From Saccharospirillum sp. (lineage in GTDB: Bacteria > Pseudomonadota > Gammaproteobacteria > Pseudomonadales > Natronospirillaceae), in NCBI GenBank assembly GCA_018402545.1, contig JAGYIL010000002.1:62001-126000 (forward strand): 64,000 nt of DNA, in the 5' to 3' direction. The notes beneath the pieces were generated by a model. The model had not been told where the DNA came from and ran no database searches. It saw nothing but the letters and a program-made list of their open reading frames with translations. Position 1 is the stretch's first letter. Every line of letters starts with the position of its first letter. Position numbers and translations under genes: made by a program. Positions 9,646-17,531 of this stretch are shown here, in pieces.

Positions 9646-10545
9646 ATGAACGTTGATGTGGTCATAATCGGGGGAAGTTTCGCGGGTTTGACTGCCACCA
9701 TGCAATTGGTGCGCGCCCGCAAAAAGGTGGTTGTGATTGACGCCAACTCACCACGCAACCGCTTTGCCGAGGCCTCCCACGGCATATTTTGCCTCGATGG
9801 CAAAACACCCGCGGAGATTCGCGCTACGGCACTGACCCAGTTACGCGTTTACCCAACCTTCGAATTAATTGAAGACAGCGCGAACGCTATAGAAGCAACC
9901 GGCGATGGCTTCAAGGCAACGACTGAGCGTGGCCACAGCCTAACGGCAAAACGCGTAATTCTCGCCATGGGCATCACCGATAAACTGCCCGAGATCCCTG
10001 GGGTTCAGGAACGCTGGGGCAAAACCGTGATTCATTGCCCCTACTGCCACGGCTACGAACTCAGCGACCGTGCCCTCGGCGTACTGGCCACCAGCGAGAT
10101 GTCATTCCACCAGGCCGCCATGATTCCCGACTGGGGCGCAACCACGCTCTTTACTCAGGGTCAGTTCAAGCCGGAAGGCGAAACGCTTAAGCACCTGCTG
10201 ACACGCGGCGTTACCCTCGAACACTCACCGATTGTTGAGGTGCTGGGCAAAGGTATAGAGGTTGAAGCAGTGAAACTCGCCGATGGTCGCACAGTTTCCA
10301 TACAGGGATTGTATGTAGGCCCGAGAATTACTCTGACCTCGCCGTTGATCGAACAACTGAAGCTGGAGATAGAGGAGACACCCCTGGGCCCCATCGTTAA
10401 AGTGAATGGCATGAAGGAAAGTTCATTAAAAGGCGTGTACGTAGCGGGCGATCTATCCAACCCCATGCAAAACGGCACCTTCGCCATCGCATCGGGCACC
10501 ATGGCAGGCGTTGCGGTTCACCGGTCGCTGATATTTGATGAGTAA
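9646..10545 (+). CDS. NAD(P)/FAD-dependent oxidoreductase, thioredoxin-reductase-like
   Basis: VVIIGGSFAGLTATMQL FAD-binding motif, HCPYCHGYE redox motif, GVYVAGDL. Confidence 0.88.
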   Translation: MNVDVVIIGGSFAGLTATMQLVRARKKVVVIDANSPRNRFAEASHGIFCLDGKTPAEIRATALTQLRVYPTFELIEDSANAIEATGDGFKATTERGHSLTAKRVILAMGITDKLPEIPGVQERWGKTVIHCPYCHGYELSDRALGVLATSEMSFHQAAMIPDWGATTLFTQGQFKPEGETLKHLLTRGVTLEHSPIVEVLGKGIEVEAVKLADGRTVSIQGLYVGPRITLTSPLIEQLKLEIEETPLGPIVKVNGMKESSLKGVYVAGDLSNPMQNGTFAIASGTMAGVAVHRSLIFDE

Positions 10546-10550
10546 ACTAG

Positions 10551-10734
10551 CTCAAGTCTCGGAGTTCAAATTGGCTACAGAGCCCTGAGCCCGCGACGGA
10601 TGGCAGGGCTGCTCCTGCGGGGGCGCTGTAAATACCTCCATGTAAGCTTAACTTCGGCATCCATGCCTCAGATACCCCCGCACAAGCAGCCCTGCCACCC
10701 GTCGCTAATCTATTGCGAACTCCGAAACTTGCGC
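10551..10734. repeat. Palindromic MITE/REP-like element, copy 1
   Basis: Arms gcgacggatggcagggctgctcctgcggggg / cccccgcacaagcagccctgccacccgtcgc; ends ctcaagtctcggagttc / gcgaactccgaaacttg. Confidence 0.75.
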
Positions 10735-11312
10735 TATAAATACCGTAAGGAAGCCAATACTCGTTCAGCAACGTGCTGATTAAAACGCCCCGTCATCAAA
10801 TAGACTTTCTCACTACCTTGCTGCTGAAAAAGCAACTGATCGGAACGAATATCAGGATCCGTTTCCCCCGGAATCCACAACGCTGTTACGTCGTCTCTCT
10901 GGTAACTTTTACTTCTGTCAGGATCGATTTCGAACGCCCTGACAGCAAGAGCGACCAAATCATTGGTCGAGTCCAGACCGGGGCTTTTGATTGCCAGCTG
11001 CATCAGACAAGACAAGCATGACTGATATTTCTCGCGAAATTGCTCGTTCTCCAACAATCCAGGTACCAAATCATTTATACCTGCCCTCAGTATGGTTACC
11101 TGATCTGCGTTGTCATAGACTGCAACAAAGGCCAGATCACCAGCACCACTTCCCATCCCGGGGCCAGATTCAACAAGTCCATCAATAGGTAGCATTACTT
11201 GTATATCGTTCACCGTGAGCGGAAGGCAATGCTCACAATGGGCACTTGGCCATTGGTCACCTGCGACGGCTGCAGAGGAAAAAATAAGAAATGGAAGGAA
11301 GCCTTTCCACAT
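10734..11312 (-). CDS. Hypothetical secreted protein
   Basis: Signal peptide MWKGFLPFLIFSSAAVAG; no family recognised. Confidence 0.6.
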   Translation of the reverse strand: MWKGFLPFLIFSSAAVAGDQWPSAHCEHCLPLTVNDIQVMLPIDGLVESGPGMGSGAGDLAFVAVYDNADQVTILRAGINDLVPGLLENEQFREKYQSCLSCLMQLAIKSPGLDSTNDLVALAVRAFEIDPDRSKSYQRDDVTALWIPGETDPDIRSDQLLFQQQGSEKVYLMTGRFNQHVAERVLASLRYL

Positions 11313-11544
11313 TTAACGTGCTCCTTGGTTATTTCGATCTTGCTTCTTATGCTCAAATTAACTGCCAAGCCAAAAGCGCGAGACATTTCTGACATTCATT
11401 ACTGCAATTGTATTGCGGTCAGCAAATGTCAGTGTCTCACTGATCCTGGATAATGTCTGCCGACTAATGCTCATATCAATTTTGTGCAATACCTCCACCC
11501 ACCGACATAGCAGACTGCAGCCATTGCCAACCAGGAGAACAGCA

Positions 11545-12138
11545 ATGAGCCTTTCCATGATTCTGCCAATGTCGGCGTTTGCCCTTGCCGCCTCAATCTC
11601 ACCGGGGCCGGTGAACCTGGTGTGCCTGAGCAGCGGGACCCGCTACCCGTTAGCTCGGGGGCTGGTCTTCGTCACCGGCGCCACACTGGGGTTTATTGCT
11701 TTGTTTATGGCTGTAGGGCTGGGGCTTTATTCGATGCTGGCGGTCGTTCCCGGGTTACAGGAAGCGCTGCGCTGGGCCGGTATCGCCTTTCTGCTCTATC
11801 TGAGTGTTCGGCTGTTCCGGGACGATGGTCAACTGCCGGAGGGAGGCAACAATAAAGCGCCGGGCTTCATGACGGGAGCACTGATGCAGTGGCTGAACCC
11901 CAAGGCCTGGCTGGCTTCAGCTTCGGGCATCGGGGCTTATACCAGCGGAGATGATATGCAGGAGGTTATCCTCTTTGCCATGCTTTATTTGCCGATCTGC
12001 TGGTTGTCGCTGGGGAGCTGGGTTTACGCTGGGGCGTTTCTGCGCCGTTACGTTCATCGCCCTGCGGTACTGATCGCGATCAACCGAACCCTGGCGGTAT
12101 TACTCGCCGCCAGCTGCGTCTACCTGCTGGTTGAGTGA
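11545..12138 (+). CDS. LysE family translocator
   Basis: SPGPVNLVCLSSG motif and polytopic membrane profile; ATG at 11545. Confidence 0.85.
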   Translation: MSLSMILPMSAFALAASISPGPVNLVCLSSGTRYPLARGLVFVTGATLGFIALFMAVGLGLYSMLAVVPGLQEALRWAGIAFLLYLSVRLFRDDGQLPEGGNNKAPGFMTGALMQWLNPKAWLASASGIGAYTSGDDMQEVILFAMLYLPICWLSLGSWVYAGAFLRRYVHRPAVLIAINRTLAVLLAASCVYLLVE

Positions 12139-12957
12139 CGACTGGCGATACTGGTTTGGGGTGGCGGCGACGAGTCGCTTGAAGGTGCGCTGGAAATGCG
12201 GCTGATCGTTAAAACCGGCATTCAACGCAGCCTCGGCGATGGGTGTTCCGTCTTTTAGATCGCGCTGACCCAGCTGGACCCGGCGATTGATCAGATACGC
12301 ATGGGGCGTTAGCCCAAAATGCTGTTTGAAGGCACGAATTAGGTGGCCAGGGCTGTAGCCTGAACGATCACACAGGTCATCGAGTGAAATCTCTTCCACC
12401 GCGTGATCGTCCAGGTAGGCGGCCAGTTTCCGTAGGTTGGCAGGTGCTTTTGATAGGGGTAGGACTGACTGGCCGGCAAGCTCGTGCATCAGTGCAGAGA
12501 GGTACTCAACCACTTCCGTCTGTTTATCCAGCAGGGCGCGCTGCGGGTCCAGCAAGCAACTGGCCATTCGGCGATAGCCTTCATACCAGGTGGCATCCGA
12601 GATAACCGGAGTAGAAATATCCTGCCAGCGCGGCGTATCGAGCAAACCCGCCGCATATCGAAGTTGTGTCAGCCAGTCCGCATCGACATACAACATTTGG
12701 TAAGCCCAGGGCCGATCTTCGATGGGATTACAGGCGTGCACCCAGTCCGGATTCATCAGCACCAGGTTTCCGGCATGAATGTGGTAACGATCATTGCGGT
12801 AATGAAACGTGCTCTCGCCTCCGGTGATGGCACCCAGAGACCAATGAGTATGACTGTGCGGTGCATAACACACCTTGCGGCCATCATCGACTTGGCGCAA
12901 TTCCACATGGGGCATGCGTGAATCTCGCCAGAACAGAGGCTGGTTTGGATGTGTCAT
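12100..12957 (-). CDS. AraC family transcriptional regulator
   Basis: Cupin-like N-terminus; C-terminal ISLDDLCDRSGYSPGHLIRAFKQHFGLTPHAYLINRRV...FNDQPHFQRTFKRLVAATPNQYR. Confidence 0.9.
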   Translation of the reverse strand: MTHPNQPLFWRDSRMPHVELRQVDDGRKVCYAPHSHTHWSLGAITGGESTFHYRNDRYHIHAGNLVLMNPDWVHACNPIEDRPWAYQMLYVDADWLTQLRYAAGLLDTPRWQDISTPVISDATWYEGYRRMASCLLDPQRALLDKQTEVVEYLSALMHELAGQSVLPLSKAPANLRKLAAYLDDHAVEEISLDDLCDRSGYSPGHLIRAFKQHFGLTPHAYLINRRVQLGQRDLKDGTPIAEAALNAGFNDQPHFQRTFKRLVAATPNQYRQSSLNQQVDAAGGE

Positions 12958-13016
12958 GGCCTGGCTATCCCTCAGTGGTTTGTCAATTATACGGAAGCAA
13001 CTCTGAATCTGCGAAC

Positions 13017-13514
13017 TCAGGGCGACTCTACAAAACTAAAACCTACAGGGTATGAATGTATACCATCGTAATCGCTCTTGCCCAAACCAACACCCTTTGC
13101 TCTCGCTATCGCGTAGACCATGCTTATGTGGAACAGCATGTTGGGAACAATATAATGATGAATGAAAACAGGCTGTGGCAAATCCACTTCAGCAAAACCG
13201 GCCTTATCCGTTAAACGTTTTGCATCATCCAACTGATTCACTTCTGGTAATTCTTTGAGATAGCTGATTGTATCCGAAAGCTGTGCTTGAACAGCGTCCT
13301 TTCCCGGCTCTTCTCTGAAGAACGAAACCACACTCTGGCCTACCAGCGGGCAATAGCCTCGCAATGCAAAATTGGCTGCTATTTTTGCATTCACTTCCAA
13401 CGAAAACATGTCATTGGCCAAAGTCTCAGAGAAAACCTCAGGTGGGATCTTGGCGACTATGATATCCAGCTGGGACAGGTAGTGGTGGAACATACTTTTT
13501 ATGCCGCTGTCCAT
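13017..13514 (-). CDS. DUF1993-like protein
   Basis: SMFHHYLSQLDIIVAKIPPE...LPQPVFIHHYIVPNMLFHISMVYAIARAKGVGLGKSDY. Confidence 0.75.
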   Translation of the reverse strand: MDSGIKSMFHHYLSQLDIIVAKIPPEVFSETLANDMFSLEVNAKIAANFALRGYCPLVGQSVVSFFREEPGKDAVQAQLSDTISYLKELPEVNQLDDAKRLTDKAGFAEVDLPQPVFIHHYIVPNMLFHISMVYAIARAKGVGLGKSDYDGIHSYPVGFSFVESP

Positions 13515-13608
13515 TAATGCTCCCGCCCTTTATCTATAGATGCCAAATCCCTGCGAAACAATAGCAATCCTAGCCCGGCACGGGCAAGCAGACCGGCGGA
13601 TAAACGCG

Positions 13609-13983
13609 CTATGACTCGCCCTTTAAATGCAGCCTGAGAGGCTTCGTGTTCTCCCGGACGATAATAGCCTTGGCTTCAAGGTCCAACTGAACACCTTTCA
13701 ACCACCAGCCTGCTTTGTCGCCTCCCGGAAACAGGTCTTCGGGTAGCAACGGCAGTAGCTCTTGCTTGAGTTCAGCAACGGTCAACCCGGGCTCAGTCTT
13801 TGGCATCACCGCCAGAAGTGCTGTCTTCATCGCCTCATACTTGCGTTTATCCACCCGTACAACGTGACCGGGGCTATTGATGTTTTCCATTTCTACCTTT
13901 TCGGTACCACTGACCATCGGATGTTCTCCTTCGTGTAGGTTTCTAAATGCACACAGAACCATGGCTCGGTACTGTAGTTTCAT
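13609..13983 (-). CDS. Small hypothetical protein (DUF6958-like)
   Basis: NSPGHVVRVDKRKYEAMKTALLAVMP...FPGGDKAGWWLKGVQLDLEAKAIIVRE; start likely internal (about 13891-13919). Confidence 0.55.
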   Translation of the reverse strand: MKLQYRAMVLCAFRNLHEGEHPMVSGTEKVEMENINSPGHVVRVDKRKYEAMKTALLAVMPKTEPGLTVAELKQELLPLLPEDLFPGGDKAGWWLKGVQLDLEAKAIIVRENTKPLRLHLKGES

Positions 13984-14080
13984 TGACTAGTCGAACCAGT
14001 GGTCTTGAATTCGACATCAATGGCAGATAATTATTAAGGAGCCTCTGAACCATCGCTCCCCTGATTTGACACCCCTACCT

Positions 14081-16684
14081 TCAGCGAACCCCTGAATCCA
14101 TCTCAGTCAGTTCAGTTCCAACAATGCGTCTAATCTGTTGCGGTGTCAGTCGTCCCTTATCCGGGCTGGTTTGTTGCCCCTGCACCACCGCCAGAACTTC
14201 AGCGCTTGAAAAAAGGTCGCGCAGGTTCGCTGGTACGTTATCTGGCAACGCCCCACTGCCAATTGAGTCCAGCGTATCGGGAAAACGAGCCAGAGTGTCT
14301 GCCAGTAAAGGCCATCGCATCTGTATCAGGGTCCACAACACCAGCGGATGCTGTGGCACGTCGCGCTCGGACAGCCAGTTGACCGCTTGCTGAAAACCAA
14401 AGGCGTTGACCAGTCGTTTCATGGCCCGCGGATTGGGTTCAAGCAGGTTGGCATAGGGTTGAAGTGCGTGTTCGGTGTGACGTTGCACTTCGGGCGTCAG
14501 CATACGCTTTGCCGCCGCCACCCGCATGGCGCGCTGACGCACAGGGTCATGCCGGGACTGGGCAATGCGCTCACTGAACTCGGCTTCGCTGACGGTGGTT
14601 TTCAATTCAGCGTCGGCCTGATGCTCGGCCTGGCGCTCCCGCTCCGCCACCGCGCTGTCCGGTTCGGCTTCGCCCATGGCCAGCAAGGTCGATAAATACC
14701 GGTTTTGGGCATGGGCTGACAATCGGGGCAACCCGACGGATACCTGAAAGACTTTTTCCAGAAACAGATACCCCAGCGGCCGCCCCGGTTCGCCGATGGT
14801 GTGGCTGAAGTCCCGGTAGCTTTTTTCATAGCAACTGCGCAACCAATCGCGATCAGCGGCAACGACATAACTGACGTCACTGCGCCGGAACATCGTTTGT
14901 ATGCCACTGAGCAGCGAGACCACATACTCACAATCGCACCGGTCAAGATCATCAATAAAGATGGCAATGGGGCGCTCGCAAGCGCTGACCAGCTGCTGGT
15001 AATACTTCAGTATGGGGCGCATCGGGTCCCGACTGAGTTCGGTGTAGAGCTTGGCCGTTTGTGCCGACCCAAGAAACAGGCTGCGAAAACCACCCATCAG
15101 GGTGCCACTGACCCCCAGGATCACGGCCGAAACTTCCAGTAGCCGTTTTACCGTGCCCGCTATGTCAGCCTCAGACTGCCCGAATGCCAGCGACAGGCCC
15201 CACAATGCCAGCGCGACCGTCAGCACCAGAGGTCCCAGACGCGTGCGCAGGCGCCAGCGCCACTGCAAGGTGCCAAGTCGACGACGGGCGGCTCTATCCA
15301 GCGTTTGCAATTGCTCCCGGCTCTGGTCGTAAAACGCGTTAATCAGCGCCCACCAGGGCGGCCCCAGGTGTTGGTGACGCCAGGCATTAAAGGTAATGAC
15401 CAGCCAGGCCGGATCCTCATCGGTATTGGTTTCAGTCAGGCATTCCCCCAGAAAGTTCAGAACCGAACTTTTTCCCGCGCCCCACTGGCCATGCAAATGC
15501 ACCATGAAGGCGTCACCGTCATCCGGGCGGCCACCTGCGGCTTGACGGTTCTGGTTCATTTGCCGGTAGGCCTGTCGCATGCTGACCGCAATCACTTCAG
15601 CAAAAGGTCGCCGGTTGAGCCGGTCGAGGTCCGCTGGCCGGTCAAGGTGGGTGGGTACCGCCTGGTAGGCGGTTGACGTGGCCGCTTCGCTTGCAGACGA
15701 TGCCTCCGGTCCCGGTTTGACAGCCGATTCCATCGCGTCTGTTTTCTGGTCCCATTCAGCCTGTTGCTGAACCTTTTCCAGCGCCAGAAAAGCCTTTGCC
15801 CGCGCCTCCGGGTTTTCAATGCTGGCGGCAATACGATCAAGCGGTTCGAGGGCGCTGGCGGGCAACAATTCAGACAACTGCGCCAGGTCTTCGGCCCGGT
15901 GCAGGTCGTCCGGGATCGACTCCAGCGCGCTTAGAATCTGACCGGTAACATCCTCCGTCATGCGGTTGTCCAGTAACGGCAGCAACTCAACCAACAACCA
16001 GACCCGGCTGCCAGGCTCCGCCTCTTCCTGAGCCAGTTGCAAAGCCTCGGCAATCACCTCCCGTTGCAATCGCTCCGGCAGCACCCGGGCGAGCGCGGTC
16101 AGGGCGCTGGCACGCTCCCAGGGCGCTGACAGACGCCGGGCCAGACTCAGGGCTTCGTCCAGTACCTGACTGCGTTGCTCGGGCTCCAGAACCTGTGCCA
16201 GAGCAGCCCAGGCCTTTACCCGGGTCATTACATCCGGTTGTTTGGCCAGCGCCTCGATCGCCCGCCGGTGCAGCGATTCCGGCAAGTAGGCCGCCACTTG
16301 CTGAACCAGGTCGACCAGTTCCGGGCCCGAATAGGAGCTATCAAACTCCTGCACCAATTGTTCACACAGGGCGGGCTGCTCGTCTTCGGGTAACTGGGGC
16401 AGTAACAGGGCCAGCAAGGGCAGTTGCTCATAAAGTGGCAGGTCGGCCAGGCGCTCCCGCTGGTGTTGCACCTGAGACGGATCCAGTTTCGGCAACAGCC
16501 AGCGATAGGCCTCCTGTTTCGCAAGCCCGTCGTTGAACATCCACAGGTTGTCGGCCAGCCAGTCCAGTGCCTCCGGCGGCAGCGAATCCAGATGCTGCTG
16601 CATCCAGTCCAGGCGCTCTTCATCGGTGCCCGCTTGCTGGAAACCGGATACATCAGGGTGAATCAGGTCAGGGTTCGCCGCCAT
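14081..16684 (-). CDS. KAP family P-loop NTPase with N-terminal helical-repeat domain and TM segments
   Basis: Walker A HGQWGAGKSSVLNFLG, Walker B RPIAIFIDDLDRCD, TM LGPLVLTVALALWGLSLAFG; ~300 aa Leu-rich helical repeats at N-terminus. Confidence 0.82.
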   Translation of the reverse strand: MAANPDLIHPDVSGFQQAGTDEERLDWMQQHLDSLPPEALDWLADNLWMFNDGLAKQEAYRWLLPKLDPSQVQHQRERLADLPLYEQLPLLALLLPQLPEDEQPALCEQLVQEFDSSYSGPELVDLVQQVAAYLPESLHRRAIEALAKQPDVMTRVKAWAALAQVLEPEQRSQVLDEALSLARRLSAPWERASALTALARVLPERLQREVIAEALQLAQEEAEPGSRVWLLVELLPLLDNRMTEDVTGQILSALESIPDDLHRAEDLAQLSELLPASALEPLDRIAASIENPEARAKAFLALEKVQQQAEWDQKTDAMESAVKPGPEASSASEAATSTAYQAVPTHLDRPADLDRLNRRPFAEVIAVSMRQAYRQMNQNRQAAGGRPDDGDAFMVHLHGQWGAGKSSVLNFLGECLTETNTDEDPAWLVITFNAWRHQHLGPPWWALINAFYDQSREQLQTLDRAARRRLGTLQWRWRLRTRLGPLVLTVALALWGLSLAFGQSEADIAGTVKRLLEVSAVILGVSGTLMGGFRSLFLGSAQTAKLYTELSRDPMRPILKYYQQLVSACERPIAIFIDDLDRCDCEYVVSLLSGIQTMFRRSDVSYVVAADRDWLRSCYEKSYRDFSHTIGEPGRPLGYLFLEKVFQVSVGLPRLSAHAQNRYLSTLLAMGEAEPDSAVAERERQAEHQADAELKTTVSEAEFSERIAQSRHDPVRQRAMRVAAAKRMLTPEVQRHTEHALQPYANLLEPNPRAMKRLVNAFGFQQAVNWLSERDVPQHPLVLWTLIQMRWPLLADTLARFPDTLDSIGSGALPDNVPANLRDLFSSAEVLAVVQGQQTSPDKGRLTPQQIRRIVGTELTEMDSGVR

Positions 16685-16723
16685 GGCAGCCTCCTTGTCG
16701 CAGAACCTGAAAGCCAGTCGATG

Positions 16724-16995
16724 CTAGTGCACTGTAACAGACTAAATGTCCTCACCAGCGAGCCGTCAGGCGGCCAGATGCAAGGCGCATTGGCGCAGTA
16801 ATAGTGGGTCTATTTCAAGCCGATGCAACGCAGTCAGGTGGCTGCCTGACGACTCGCCCGAAGGGAGCTTCCCAAAAGGTCCACCCCGGCGTTGCCGCTC
16901 TTGGAAAGGGAACCACCCTTCCCGGCGAGCGGCGCCTTGTGGTGAACCTTTTGGGAAGCTCTGGTGTGGGCATTTAGTCTGTTACAGTGCACTAG
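16724..16995. mobile_element. MITE-like element with 25-bp perfect terminal inverted repeats
   Basis: ctagtgcactgtaacagactaaatg ... catttagtctgttacagtgcactag, inner inverted repeat gagcttcccaaaaggt / accttttgggaagctc. Confidence 0.8.
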
Positions 16996-17105
16996 TGTAG
17001 ATGGTTTTCTCAAAGACGTTGGCGCGCCGGGCAAGCCTCTGTGGCACCTTTGATTTATTTTTCAGTTATCCTGAGCGTTCATCCTTTTAGCCACTGGAGC
17101 CCGGC

Positions 17106-17522
17106 ATGATCACTGGCATCAACCACGTAACGCTGGCCATCAGCGACCTTGAACGGTCATTCGATTTTTATGTCAGGGTCGTTGGTTTAAAACCGGTCGC
17201 GAAATGGGACAGAGGGGCTTATCTTGAAGCGGGTAAAGACTGGATCTGCCTGTCGCTCGACTCGCAAACTCAGCCAGGCCCAACGGCCGATTACACGCAC
17301 CTGGCCTTCTCGGTTGACTCTGCGGCTTTTGAAGCGTGCGCTGAGGCCATTCGCTCGCATAAAGCCGTTATCTGGAAAGACAATAAAAGCGAAGGCGATT
17401 CACTTTATTTTCTGGACCCGGACGGGCACAAACTGGAAATTCACAGCGGCGATCTGGCCACTCGCCTGGCGGCATTGAAAGCGCATCCGTACGATGGGCT
17501 GGAAGTGTATGTTCAGGAATAA
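17106..17522 (+). CDS. fosA: FosA-like VOC family glutathione transferase (fosfomycin resistance type)
   Basis: MITGINHVTLAISDLERSFDFYVRVVGLKPVAKWDRGAYLEAGKDWICLSL...ADYTHLAFSV...WKDNKSEGDSLYFLDPDGHKLEIHSGDLATRL; matches FosA pattern including metal-ligand His/His/Glu positions. Confidence 0.85.
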   Translation: MITGINHVTLAISDLERSFDFYVRVVGLKPVAKWDRGAYLEAGKDWICLSLDSQTQPGPTADYTHLAFSVDSAAFEACAEAIRSHKAVIWKDNKSEGDSLYFLDPDGHKLEIHSGDLATRLAALKAHPYDGLEVYVQE

Positions 17523-17531
17523 GATGATCGA

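Noticed and set aside
16746-17034. ORFs at 16746-17000 (+) and 16834-17034 (-)
   Set aside because: Lie within the MITE inverted-repeat structure; not protein-like
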